Notes: a model not told the origin generated them from the sequence alone. 49,676 nt of DNA from Actinomycetota bacterium (GCA_003242605.1 QGUZ01000004.1:1-49676); one strand, 5' to 3'; positions 1-8,023 are shown, counted from the first letter of the stretch. Numbers and translations are program-made.

Positions 1-1258
1 CCGGGGGGGTGGGGCGCCGCACCGCCGGTACCGCGAGCACCGCGAGGCACATGGCGACCTGTAGCGCGGTGGCCGCGCCGAGCACCACGGGGATGCCGGC
101 GGCCGCGGCGACCGGGCCCGCGGCGGCCAGCCCGACCGGGCCGAACGCGAACGCGCCCACGCTCGCCACCGCCAGCACCCGGCCGAGCGCCTCCGGCGGG
201 ATGTGCTGCTGGTTCGTGGTGGCGTACAGCGCCTGGGAGACGGCCGAGCCCACGCCCGCGGCCAGGGCGGCCGCCGAGATCACCGCGACCGGCGCGGCGG
301 CCGCGAGGGCGGCCGGCGGGAGCGCGTACCCGAACGAGGCGAGCGTGGCGAGCACGAGCGGGCGACGGCTGGTACGCCCGCCCACGAGCAGCAGGCCGCC
401 CAGCACCGACCCGGCGCCATAGCAGCCCATGATCAGACCCCAGTCGCGCGCGCCGCCCAGGCTGTACTGGGCGACCACCGGGCCGAGCACGAGGAACGGC
501 GCCCACACCAGCAGGTTGAACAGGGTGACGTGCAGCGTGGTCACCCACAGCCAGGTGTGCGAGGCGAAGATCCGCAGGCCCGCGCGGATCGCGCCCTTCT
601 CGCGCGCCGCCGTGCCCCCGGCCATGCCCGCGGGGAGCCGGAGCAGGGCGAGGGCGGTGGCGCTCACCAGGCAGGTGGCGGCGTCGAGCAGCACCACGAC
701 ACCGGAGCCGACGAGCGCGACGGCGAACCCGCCGAGCGCGGGACCGGCCACGTTCGCGCTCGCCTGGGCGAGGCCGGAGAGCGCGTTGGCGTCGCGCAGC
801 TTGCCCTCGTACTGCGCGCCCCAGGCGGCGACCTGCGGGATGAGCGCGCCGCGCGCCGGGATCACGAACGCCTCGCCGACGCCCCACAGGGCGACGAGCA
901 CGACGAACAGCCAGATCGGCGGACGGCCGAGGATCAGCGCCGTGCCGAAGCCCACCTGCACGGCGAACTGGACGAACTCGGCGGTGACCATGATGCGGCG
1001 CGGGCCGAACCGGTCGGCCACGGCGCCGCCGACGAGCATGAGCGCGACGAGCGGCACGATGCGGGCCGCCATCACGTAACCGACGTCGGCCTCGTCGCCG
1101 CCGACCTCGAGCACCGCGAACGTCACCGCGAGGGCCGACATCGTCGAGCCGAGGATCGAGGCGAGCTGACCGGCGAAGAACAGGCGGAGATTGCGATCGG
1201 CGAGCGCGGCCAGGCGGCCGCGGCGCGGCGGGGCCGCAGGGGTGTCACTGGCGTTCAC
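1..1258 (-). CDS. MFS transporter (N-terminal part, runs off left edge)
   Basis: Reading the minus strand from a GTG at 1258 gives an uninterrupted frame to the window edge, about 419 residues with no stop. The protein starts with a short basic segment (PPRRGRLAAL, DRNLRLFFAGQ), then alternating hydrophobic helices. A loop of the form VADRFGPRR after the second helix is the classic MFS loop 2-3 signature. Length and pattern fit a 12-helix drug or siderophore exporter of the EntS/MFS_3 type, acting as a proton-coupled efflux pump in the cytoplasmic membrane. The substrate cannot be read from sequence. It is transcribed away from the recombinase-like gene, with about 120 bp between the two starts. 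Only the extreme C-terminus is missing. The family call is firm; the substrate class is inference. Confidence 0.85.
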   Translation of the reverse strand, partial: MNASDTPAAPPRRGRLAALADRNLRLFFAGQLASILGSTMSALAVTFAVLEVGGDEADVGYVMAARIVPLVALMLVGGAVADRFGPRRIMVTAEFVQFAVQVGFGTALILGRPPIWLFVVLVALWGVGEAFVIPARGALIPQVAAWGAQYEGKLRDANALSGLAQASANVAGPALGGFAVALVGSGVVVLLDAATCLVSATALALLRLPAGMAGGTAAREKGAIRAGLRIFASHTWLWVTTLHVTLFNLLVWAPFLVLGPVVAQYSLGGARDWGLIMGCYGAGSVLGGLLLVGGRTSRRPLVLATLASFGYALPPAALAAAAPVAVISAAALAAGVGSAVSQALYATTNQQHIPPEALGRVLAVASVGAFAFGPVGLAAAGPVAAAAGIPVVLGAATALQVAMCLAVLAVPAVRRPTPP

Positions 1259-1300
1259 GACTCCCCAGCCTGCGCCCCTGTCCGGCCTGCCTGCAACGGA

Positions 1301-1329
1301 TTAGCTCAGCAAAGTTGAGTCTCTATACT
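1301..1329 (+). promoter_or_regulatory. Putative sigma-70-type promoter for the recombinase-like gene
   Basis: TTAGCT (1301-1306) and TATACT (1324-1329) are separated by 17 bp, about 50 bp before the ATG at 1382. The -10 box is good and the -35 box is weak. An imperfect CTCA...TGAG dyad lies inside the spacer and may be an operator. The call is by pattern only. Confidence 0.4.
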
Positions 1330-1381
1330 GCAGGTACTCATCACCCATGTGGCCAGGGATTTCGTGACCGGGAGGGATGGA

Positions 1382-2290
1382 ATGGCGGCTGTTTTTACTG
1401 CGGTAGAGATGGAGGAGGAACCGCCTCCTCCCCCGGTCGAGTACGCGGTGGCCGTGGACCGCTACCTGGACACGCTTCGGCTCGGCGAGCAGTCCCGCCG
1501 CGTCTACCGCATCGCGCTCGCCACCTGGGCATGGCCGCTGGTGGACCGCACCCCGCCGCCGGGCCGGGCCCGCCGCGGCGCGACCCCGCCGATCGTCCCG
1601 CTCGCCGTGCTCGACGACCCCGGCGTCCCCGCCCGGCTGCGGGCCGCGCTGCGGGACCGCGCCGCCCGCGTGGACGCCCGCACCCTCGGCCGCGAGCTGT
1701 CGATCGTGCGCGGCGCGCTGGCGTGGTGGCGGGCCCAGGGCTGGATCCGCGCCGACCTGACCGGCGCGCTGCGCACCCCCGCCCAGCCGCAGCAGGAGGG
1801 GCAGGGCCTCACCCCGGAGCAGGTGTCGGCGGTGTTCGCCCTCCCCGCCGGGTTGCGCGAGCAGACCTTCTGGCACCTGCTCTACGAGAGCGGCGCCCCG
1901 GTCGATCGGGTCCTCGCCCTCAACGTCCACGAGCTCGATCTGCCCCGCAGGCGCGAACGGCCGAGCGCCGCCTCGGCCGGCGAGCCGATCCGCTGGGGCT
2001 CGGGCACCGCCCGCCTCCTCCCCCTCCTCCTGGTCGGCCGCACCGCGGGCCCGCTCTTCCTCACCGAACGCCGCGCCTCCCCCGCCACCCCGGCCCGCGA
2101 CGTGTGCCCGGTGACCGGCCGCCGCCGGCTCTCCTACCGCCGCGCCGCCGAGCTGTTCACCGCCGCCACCAAGCCCCTCGATCCGGCCGGGCGCGGCTGG
2201 ACGCTCCGCGACCTGCGCCAGGCGGGCAGGTCCCACCTGCGGCCCCGGCCGGGTGAGACGCCCGGCACCCGCCGGGGCCGGTCCGGCTGA
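1382..2290 (+). CDS. Tyrosine recombinase-like protein with impaired catalytic motifs
   Basis: A 302-aa protein starting at ATG 1382, with GGGAGG about 8 nt upstream; an upstream in-frame start at 1349 has no such site. Residues 19-120 resemble an N-terminal SAM-like core-binding domain. Residues 143-290 resemble the integrase catalytic fold. FWHLLYESGAPVDRVLAL (163-180) aligns with the box I region of phage-type integrases, but the catalytic Arg is replaced by Pro173. The segment TLRDLRQAG (274-282) aligns with the HxLRH box: only Arg279 is kept and both His positions are changed (Arg, Gln). The protein ends about 20 residues later, with no C-terminal nucleophilic Tyr. What is seen is a recombinase fold without a working active site. 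A retained DNA-binding role or a decaying gene are both possible. It stands alone, with no attachment site or phage genes nearby. Confidence 0.65.
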   Translation: MAAVFTAVEMEEEPPPPPVEYAVAVDRYLDTLRLGEQSRRVYRIALATWAWPLVDRTPPPGRARRGATPPIVPLAVLDDPGVPARLRAALRDRAARVDARTLGRELSIVRGALAWWRAQGWIRADLTGALRTPAQPQQEGQGLTPEQVSAVFALPAGLREQTFWHLLYESGAPVDRVLALNVHELDLPRRRERPSAASAGEPIRWGSGTARLLPLLLVGRTAGPLFLTERRASPATPARDVCPVTGRRRLSYRRAAELFTAATKPLDPAGRGWTLRDLRQAGRSHLRPRPGETPGTRRGRSG

Positions 2291-2491
2291 GCCGGTACCG
2301 CGGCCGCCGCGTCCGGCGGCGATCCGAGCGGCTCGACCCGAGGAGCGCGCATCGCCGTCCCCGCGGCCGGTGTCGCACCGGTGCCGCTGCGCGGGCCGCC
2401 CGGTGCGGCGGCGCCGCCCGAACGGCGCATAATGGCGGAGCAAGATCGACTCCGCCCGGGACACCCGGAACGACCGACGAGGGCAGGCGCC

Positions 2492-3727
2492 GTGACCGAC
2501 ACGACCATGGGCTTCGACCGCACGCGGCTCGACCGCATCGACCGCCAGCTGGCACGTCACGTCGAGGAGGGACGGCTCGCCGGGTGGCAGCTCGCCATCA
2601 CCCGGCACGGGCGGCTCGTCCACCTCTCCGCGTACGGCCACCGCGACCGCGAGGCCGGGCTCCCGGTCACCGACGACACGATCTGGCGTATCTACTCGAT
2701 GACGAAGCCGATCGCCACGGTGGCCGCGATGACGCTGTGGGAGGAGGGCGCGTTCGAGCTCACCGACCCCATCAGCCGCTGGCTGCCCGAGTTCGCCGAC
2801 GTCCGGGTGTACGCCGAGGGCCCGGTCGACGACGTGGTGACCGTCCCGGCGACCGAGCCGATCCGGGTGTGGCATCTGCTCACCCACACCTCCGGCCTCA
2901 CCGCCGGATTCCAGCACGCCGGCGTGGTCGACGCCCTGTACCGGCGGGCCGGCTACGGCTTCGGCTTCCCCGAGGGCACCACCCTGGCGTCGTTCTGCGC
3001 CGACGTCGCCCGGCTGCCGCTGCTGTTCCAGCCGGGCACCTCCTGGGGATACGGCGTCTCCACCGACGTGCTCGGGCGGCTCATCGAGATCTGGACCGGG
3101 CAGAGCCTCGACGTGGCGATCGCCGAGCGCGTCACCGGGCCGCTCGGCATGCGCGACACCGTCTGGTACGCCGACGACGGCCGCAAGGAACGGCTCGCCG
3201 CGCTCTACGTCTCGGACCCCGAGACCGGCCTCGCCGTACGGGACGACACCGTCGGCGACCGGGCGCTCACCCGGCCGTCGATGCTGTCCGCGGGCGGGGG
3301 CATGCTGTCGACGATCTCCGACTACGTGCGGTTCACCCTGATGCTCGCGGGCGGCGGCGAGCTCGACGGCGTCCGCATCCTCTCCCCGCGGACGCTGCGG
3401 CTGATGACCGCCAACCACCTCGACGCCGACCTCGCCACGCTGTCGACGAGCGCCTTCACCCAGACGGACCTGCGGGGCGTCGGCTTCGGCCTCGGGTTCG
3501 CCGTCGTGCTCGACCCGGTGAAGTCGCTCAGCGTGGCGGGCGCCGGCGAGTACTACTGGGGCGGCGCGGCCGGCACGATGTTCTCGGTCGACCCGGTGGA
3601 GGACCTGACCGTCGTGTTCATGACCCAGTCGCTGCCGCTGCGCGGCCGATCCCGGCTGGCGGGGGCGGGAACGTACCCGACCCGCGCGCAGCTGCGCCGG
3701 CTCGTCTACAGCGCCCTCGTCGACTGA
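2492..3727 (+). CDS. Serine hydrolase, beta-lactamase/esterase (class C-like) family
   Basis: A 411-aa protein from GTG 2492, chosen because similarity to the family starts there (FDRTRLDRIDRQL). Ser-Met-Thr-Lys at 69-72 (YSMTKP) is the SxxK nucleophile/base motif. Tyr187-Gly-Val-Ser190 fits the YxN-equivalent YxxS of EstB-type esterases. A C-terminal WGGAAGTMF stretch takes the place of the KTG box. This pattern is known from EstB/LovD-like hydrolases, which act on esters or acylated small molecules rather than being dedicated beta-lactamases. There is no signal peptide, so it should be cytoplasmic. It reads in the same direction as the following reductase gene, 107 bp away. Family assignment is secure; the substrate is unknown. 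Confidence 0.85.
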   Translation: MTDTTMGFDRTRLDRIDRQLARHVEEGRLAGWQLAITRHGRLVHLSAYGHRDREAGLPVTDDTIWRIYSMTKPIATVAAMTLWEEGAFELTDPISRWLPEFADVRVYAEGPVDDVVTVPATEPIRVWHLLTHTSGLTAGFQHAGVVDALYRRAGYGFGFPEGTTLASFCADVARLPLLFQPGTSWGYGVSTDVLGRLIEIWTGQSLDVAIAERVTGPLGMRDTVWYADDGRKERLAALYVSDPETGLAVRDDTVGDRALTRPSMLSAGGGMLSTISDYVRFTLMLAGGGELDGVRILSPRTLRLMTANHLDADLATLSTSAFTQTDLRGVGFGLGFAVVLDPVKSLSVAGAGEYYWGGAAGTMFSVDPVEDLTVVFMTQSLPLRGRSRLAGAGTYPTRAQLRRLVYSALVD

Positions 3728-3798
3728 CCGCCGAAAGCTTTGGCGGAATTCGCCGCTCGGCCCGCGATGAGTTTCCGCTTTCCCTCCGGTCAGAGGAG

Positions 3799-3814
3799 GT
3801 GACATCCAGGTCAC
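3799..3814. promoter_or_regulatory. Short inverted repeat upstream of reductase gene
   Basis: GTGAC and GTCAC arms, separated by 6 nt, sit 20 bp before the ATG of the DHFR/RibD-like gene. It could be a small operator or an mRNA hairpin just before the ribosome binding site (AAGGAG at 3823-3828). Weak evidence. Confidence 0.25.
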
Positions 3815-3834
3815 TCATCGACAAGGAGCCATAT

Positions 3835-4413
3835 ATGCGGAAGCTCACCGCGGGCCTGTTCATCTCGCTCGACGGGGTGGTCCAGGATCCGGACAAGTGG
3901 CACTTCCCCTACTTCAACGACGAGATGGGGGAGGCCGTCGGCGCGCAGCTCACCGCGGCGGACACCCTGCTGATCGGCCGCAGGACGTACGAGAGCTTCG
4001 CCGAGGCGTGGCCGCGGCGCGAGGCCGAGGGCGGCGAGGACGCCGACTTCGCCAAGGTGCTCGGCGACATGCGCAAGATCGTGGTGACCCGCCAGGACCT
4101 CACGTTCACCTGGCGCAACTCCGAGCGGCTGCAGGGCGACCTCGTGGCGGCCGTGACCGCCCTCAAGAACGAGCCGGGCGAGGCGGACATCGCGATGTCC
4201 GGGTCGATCTCCGTGGTGCGGCAGCTGCTCGCCGCCGGCCTGCTCGACGAGCTGCACCTGCTGGTCCACCCGATCGCCGTGCGCAAGGGCATGCGCCTGT
4301 TCGACGAGGGTGAGCCGCCGATCCCGCTGCGGCTCATCAGCGCCACGCCGTTCACCACCGGGGTCGTCCACCTCGTGTACGGCCCGGCCGAGCCCGCCGC
4401 GCCGGGCGCGTAG
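3835..4413 (+). CDS. Dihydrofolate reductase-family / RibD C-terminal-domain protein
   Basis: A 192-aa protein from ATG 3835 behind AAGGAG. It begins RKLTAGLFISLDGVVQDPD, the typical opening strand and loop of actinobacterial DHFR-family proteins of the RibD C-terminal fold. ADTLLIGRRTYESF (about 41-54) and a glycine-containing MSGSISVVRQLL (about 120-131) match the NADPH-binding positions. The family includes the riboflavin pathway reductase domain, but single-domain members like this one are usually accessory NADPH-dependent reductases, not RibD itself, since no deaminase domain is present. It may be co-transcribed with the serine hydrolase upstream. The family is clear; the reaction is not known. 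Confidence 0.85.
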   Translation: MRKLTAGLFISLDGVVQDPDKWHFPYFNDEMGEAVGAQLTAADTLLIGRRTYESFAEAWPRREAEGGEDADFAKVLGDMRKIVVTRQDLTFTWRNSERLQGDLVAAVTALKNEPGEADIAMSGSISVVRQLLAAGLLDELHLLVHPIAVRKGMRLFDEGEPPIPLRLISATPFTTGVVHLVYGPAEPAAPGA

Positions 4414-4666
4414 CCGCCCGGCCGGGCCTCCCCGCGGCCGGAGCGGACTTCCCCACGCCTCCGGCCCGGGTGCGGAACGCGGCTCGCCCGCCGGGTCGGT
4501 GCCCGTGTGGCGGGCGAGCGTTCGCCCGCGCGGGGCGGCCGCGGCCGCCCGGCGCGCGTGGCGGCGGGCTGGACCCTCTCACGGTGTGAGGGTGCATGCT
4601 GGCGGCCACACCACGCGCGCTCCGGCCGGCGGGCGCGGCGGCGAGACGACAGCGGAGGGACGGACC
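4414..4666. other. Intergenic region, no recognisable feature
   Basis: Very GC-rich spacer between the reductase and the BtrH-like gene. I see only short GC dyads near the reductase stop (GCCCGGCCGGGC-like), which could end its transcript. No promoter stands out. Confidence 0.4.
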
Positions 4667-5659
4667 ATGACCCTGGTGGCGGGCGTCGAACCCCGCGGCA
4701 TGCGGCACTGCGAGACGACCACGCTCGGCGTGCTGCTGCGGCACGAGGGAATCGACCTGTCCGAGCCGATGCTGTTCGGGCTCGGCGCCGGCCTGTCGTT
4801 CGTCTACTGGGACGGCCGGAACATGCCGTTCCCGTTCCTCGGGGGCCGGATCAAGCCCTTCGAGCTCACCCGGAACCTCACCGCCCGGCTGGGGCTGACC
4901 CTGCAGGTGTGGGAGACCACCTCGGAGCGCAAGGCGTGGCAGAACGTGGCCGCGCAGATCGACGCCGGGCGCCCGGTCGGCCTCCAGCTCGACAGCCACC
5001 ACCTGGAGTACTTCACCTCCAGGGTGCACTTCGGCGGCCACACGGTCGCGATGTACGGCTACGACGACGAGTACGCCTACCTGGTGGACACCGCACAGCA
5101 GGGCTCGGCGGTGCGCACCTCGCTCGCGAGCCTCGCCCGGGCGCGGGCCGAGCGGGGCCCGATGACCGCCCGGAACCGCTCCTTCACCATCACCGCGCCC
5201 GCCCCGGTGCGGGTGACCCGGGAGCACGTCGTGTCCGCGGTCAGGTCCTGCGCCGGCGCGTTCCTCTCCGCCCCCATCGCGAACCTCGGCCACCGCGGCA
5301 TCGCCACGGCCGCCCGCCGGGTGCGGGGCTGGCTGCGCCGTACCGACCGGCCGCAGGAGGACCTGCCGCAGGCGGCCCGCCTCATGGAGCACGGCGGCAC
5401 CGGCGGCGCCCTGTTCCGCGCCCTCTACCGCGACTTCCTCGCCGAGTGCGCCCGGTGGCTCGACGACCCCGCCCTGCGCACCGGCCACGCCCGGTACGCC
5501 GAGGCCGCCGAGCTGTGGACGCAGACCGCCGCGCTGATCGCCAAGGCCGGCGAGACCGGCGACCCGGCCCTCCTCGACCGGGCCGGTGCCGTACTGGAGG
5601 AGCTCGCCCGCATCGAGGCCGAGGCGATGCGCGCCCTGAGCGCCTGCGGCGGCCGCTGA
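4667..5659 (+). CDS. BtrH N-terminal domain / DUF4872 protein
   Basis: A 330-aa protein from ATG 4667 with GGAGGGA 6 nt upstream. The N-terminal half has the architecture of the butirosin biosynthesis H domain. RHCETTTLGVLLRHEG (13-28) places Cys15 ahead of a helix, GGHTVAMYGYDDE (123-135) gives His125, and Asp141 follows in YLVDT, a papain-like Cys-His-Asp arrangement. The C-terminal half (about 165-330) matches DUF4872: all-helical, Ala/Arg-rich, with LRTGHARYAEAAELW. In butirosin biosynthesis BtrH transfers a gamma-Glu-AHBA acyl chain from a carrier protein. Family members outside aminoglycoside clusters are common and of unknown function. No carrier protein, ligase or sugar genes are nearby, so the acceptor is unknown. 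The family is confident; acyltransfer or peptidase-like chemistry is inference. Confidence 0.85.
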   Translation: MTLVAGVEPRGMRHCETTTLGVLLRHEGIDLSEPMLFGLGAGLSFVYWDGRNMPFPFLGGRIKPFELTRNLTARLGLTLQVWETTSERKAWQNVAAQIDAGRPVGLQLDSHHLEYFTSRVHFGGHTVAMYGYDDEYAYLVDTAQQGSAVRTSLASLARARAERGPMTARNRSFTITAPAPVRVTREHVVSAVRSCAGAFLSAPIANLGHRGIATAARRVRGWLRRTDRPQEDLPQAARLMEHGGTGGALFRALYRDFLAECARWLDDPALRTGHARYAEAAELWTQTAALIAKAGETGDPALLDRAGAVLEELARIEAEAMRALSACGGR

Positions 5660-5790
5660 CGCCCGGGCCCACGGCGGCGTCGTTCGCCGCGTTTGTACGG
5701 CGTTGCCGGGGATAACCCGCGGACCGGTGTGGCGGCCGTGCCTGGCGGAATAACCGTAGGCGAGGGATCGAGCCAACCGGATGGGGAGCC

Positions 5791-6174
5791 ATGCGTATCG
5801 GGAACGTGTACCGCCCGGAGGTCTTCGGCTGCGACGCGGACGACCGGCTGACCGAGGTCGCGCAGCGGATGATGGAGAAGAACGTCGGCTCCCTCGCCGT
5901 CCTCGACGGCGACCGGGTCATCGGCATCATCACCGAACGCGACCTCGTGGCGGCCCTCGCCGACCCTCAGGAGCCCGGCGACCCGGCGGCGATGACCGCC
6001 GCCGCCTACGCCTCGACCACGATCAAGACCGCGCATCCCGACGAGGACTCGCGCGACGTCGCCAAGCGCATGCTCGACGAGGGCATCCGCCACCTCCCCG
6101 TCGAGGAGGACGGCCGCATGGTCGGCATGGTGTCGATGCGCGACCTGCTCGCCCTGGAGACCTGGGCCACCTGA
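5791..6174 (+). CDS. CBS-domain-pair protein
   Basis: A 127-aa protein from ATG 5791 with GGGGAG upstream. It is made almost entirely of two CBS motifs. Residues 4-60 include LAVLDGDRVIGIITERDLVAAL; residues 68-124 include RHLPVEEDGRMVGMVSMRDLLAL. CBS pairs bind adenosyl nucleotides (AMP, ATP, SAM) and usually act as energy or ligand sensors, often as free-standing dimers in actinomycetes. No partner enzyme is adjacent. The closest neighbour on the same strand is the BtrH-like gene, 131 bp upstream, and the next 1 kb is gene-free. Assignment is very secure; ligand and partner are unknown. Confidence 0.92.
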   Translation: MRIGNVYRPEVFGCDADDRLTEVAQRMMEKNVGSLAVLDGDRVIGIITERDLVAALADPQEPGDPAAMTAAAYASTTIKTAHPDEDSRDVAKRMLDEGIRHLPVEEDGRMVGMVSMRDLLALETWAT

Positions 6175-6370
6175 CCGCGCGATACGCCGATACGAGGTCA
6201 CCGCATCCCGCGTCAGGCTCGGACCGGCCCTCCGCGCAGCGGCGCATCTGATCGAGCGCCGCCGGTGTGCTCGCCGCGCCCCGAGTGCCTGTGGCGCCGA
6301 CGGGCCCTGCATGGTCGTTGATCGGAAGGCGGTGGTGGGGTCGGCCGCCGGAGGCGTTCGTCCGCGGCCC

Positions 6371-6620
6371 GACCGGCGACCTTCACGGCGTAGATCACCA
6401 CCGTCACGCACCGGCTTGCGGCCAAGGCGGCGGCGTACGGCCGACGCGGGGTGCGGCATCGGCAGGTCGGCGTGCCCGGCCTCGGCGCGGCTCGGCGCGC
6501 GAGTTCGTGGTCAGGGTGCCCGCGTGTTCTCCGCCGGTGCGCCGCGTACTCGTGGTGGTGGCTCTCCTGGCGCTGCCGGGCTCGATGGCCGCAGGACCAA
6601 CGACCCCGCGCCATTTCGAC
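6371..6620 (+). pseudogene. Decayed, internally deleted copy of the PAP2 phosphatase gene and its leader
   Basis: This stretch aligns by eye with the leader and gene at 7055-7660. GGCGTAGATCACCACCGTCACGC (split here as 6387-6409) matches ACGTAGATCAGAACTGTCGACG before the intact gene. GTGCCCGGCCTCGGCG and GCGCGCGAGTTCGTGG occur in both. After about 6537 the match jumps to 7583: VRRVLVVVALLALPG here against VRRVLVVMTLLALPV in the intact protein. About 365 bp are missing relative to the intact copy, including most of the N-terminal half, and the frame ends shortly after. I read this as a remnant of a tandem duplication. Confidence 0.7.
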
Positions 6621-6837
6621 CGGGCGTCGCAGTAGGAGCCGGAAGGGGCACGGGCTGCTGGCGATGTCGCGGGCATGCGTCTCGGCCGGCCCGGGGATGG
6701 TTCGCCGAGCGCGGCATGAGCGTGCGGGAAAACGCCCCCGATCCCGGTTCCACGCGTACCGCCGGCTCGGCCGCAAGACCGGCACGATCTCGTGCTCCTC
6801 GAGACACAAGGCCGAACCAGGGCATGAGAAAGCGGTC

Positions 6838-6869
6838 GGCGGTGGCCGAGCCGTGCCTCGGCCACCGCC
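6838..6869 (-). terminator. Strong GC hairpin, possibly a minus-strand terminator
   Basis: GGCGGTGGCCGAG (6838-6850) pairs perfectly with CTCGGCCACCGCC (6857-6869), a 13-bp stem with a 6-nt loop. Read on the minus strand, the stem is followed by a pyrimidine-rich GCTTTCTC stretch. It lies about 45-75 nt downstream of the MerR-type promoter at 6912-6942 and may end a short transcript from it. Confidence 0.45.
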
Positions 6870-6911
6870 TTCGACGTACACCCCATCCGCCATGACAGAA
6901 CGGACGTAAGC

Positions 6912-6942
6912 AGGCTAGAACCTCAATCTTGGTTGAGGTCAA
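6912..6942 (-). promoter_or_regulatory. MerR/SoxR-type promoter with dyad operator, minus strand
   Basis: On the minus strand TTGACC (-35, 6937-6942) and TAGCCT (-10, 6912-6917) are separated by exactly 19 bp. The spacer contains the dyad ACCTCAATCTTGGTTGAGGT (6920-6939, + strand), with arms CCTCAA/TTGAGG and a 6-nt centre. An over-long 19-bp spacer holding an 18-bp dyad of this form is the hallmark of MerR-family activated promoters, and the arms match the SoxR-box pattern. Downstream (leftward) there is no convincing gene, and no MerR-family gene lies in the window. Confidence 0.65.
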
Positions 6943-6950
6943 CTCCGTCC

Positions 6951-6995
6951 GACCTGCGGGTACGCCCGCCGATGCCGTCGGCGTACCCGCAGGTC
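6951..6995. repeat. Perfect 16-bp inverted repeat
   Basis: GACCTGCGGGTACGCC (6951-6966) and its exact reverse complement (6980-6995) flank a 13-nt loop. There is no T-run on either side. It sits between the MerR-type promoter and the PAP2 gene. It could be a large operator, a terminator-like barrier, or the footprint of a small mobile element. Confidence 0.6.
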
Positions 6996-7204
6996 GTTGC
7001 GAGGAAGGCGATGGCGGGATTGGCCGGTTTGGGCATTGGTTCGCCTGTCGCGGCCGTCTTTACAACGTAGATCAGAACTGTCGACGTACCGGCCCGTGGT
7101 CATCCAGCGGAGTATGACCGACGCGGGCCCACGCCGCGAGCGGGCAATCGGTGCCCGGCCTCGGCGGGGTTCTGCGCGCGAGTTCGTGGGACCAGGGTGT
7201 CCCC

Positions 7205-8023
7205 GTGATCTCCCGCCGGACGGCGTACGGCCGGATTCCCCGCCTCCTCGCGCGAGCCCGGTCGGCGGCGCTCGCCGACGGACCGGCCGCGCGTCCGGCC
7301 CCGCTCGTCGAGGTGGCCGTTCTGCTGCTCGTGATCCTGGCCTTCACCCGGCTGCACTCCGCCGCCGGGACGGATGCCGCGGCCCGGGCCGCGGCCAACG
7401 CCGCCGCCCTGCAGGCCGTCGAGCGGGCGCTCGGCCTGGACATCACGCTCGCGGTGAACCGGTGGCTGGTCGAGCATCCGGCCCTGGTCAAACCGGCGGT
7501 GTACTACTACCGCCTCTACTACCTCGTGATCGTCGGGGTGCTGGTGTGGGTCTTCGTCCGCCATCCCGGCGACTACGTCAGGGTTCGCCGCGTGCTCGTG
7601 GTGATGACCCTCCTGGCCCTCCCCGTCTTCTGGGCGCTGCCCATGTCGCCCCCGCGGTTCGCCGTACCGGGCGTCGTGGACATCGTCACCGAGCACGAAA
7701 TCCTCGGCGGCGAGGCCTCCCATGTGATCGCGACCGGCCGGAACCTGTACTCGGCGATGCCGAGCATGCACACCGCCTGGTCCCTGTGGTGCGGCTACGC
7801 CGCCTGGTACGCCCTGCGAGCCCGGCACCCGCGCCTGGCGGTGCTCCCCTGGCTGTTCCCGCTCGGCATGGCGGCGGTCGTCCTCGCCACCGGCAACCAC
7901 TACGTGCTCGACATCGCCGGCAGCGTCACCCTGCTGCTCGCCGCCGTCGGCGCGGTCTCGGCGTGGGAGCGGCTCGCCGCACGCGGACGGCCCCGGCCGC
8001 GATCCGCGCGCCCGGCCACGTGA
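7205..8023 (+). CDS. PAP2-superfamily membrane phosphatase (PAP2_3 type)
   Basis: About 272 aa from GTG 7205; an in-frame start at 7151 is also possible but lies in the leader shared with the decayed copy. Several hydrophobic helices are visible, beginning EVAVLLLVILAFTRL and VYYYRLYYLVIVGVLVWVF. The active-site motifs of the PAP2_3 (Aur1/inositolphosphotransferase-like) branch are present: PMSPPRF, then SAMPSMHTAW with the first catalytic His, and GNHYVLDIAGS with the second His and Asp. Such proteins hydrolyse or transfer phosphate on lipid or polyprenyl phosphates at the outer face of the membrane. Substrate is not determinable. It ends 25 bp before the convergent TetR gene. Confidence 0.85.
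   Translation: MISRRTAYGRIPRLLARARSAALADGPAARPAPLVEVAVLLLVILAFTRLHSAAGTDAAARAAANAAALQAVERALGLDITLAVNRWLVEHPALVKPAVYYYRLYYLVIVGVLVWVFVRHPGDYVRVRRVLVVMTLLALPVFWALPMSPPRFAVPGVVDIVTEHEILGGEASHVIATGRNLYSAMPSMHTAWSLWCGYAAWYALRARHPRLAVLPWLFPLGMAAVVLATGNHYVLDIAGSVTLLLAAVGAVSAWERLAARGRPRPRSARPAT

Noticed and set aside
1301..3814. Very long open frame on the minus strand
   Set aside because: It is antisense to the recombinase-like and serine hydrolase genes, is Arg/Gly/Ala-rich without motifs, and is explained by the GC-rich third positions of the real genes.
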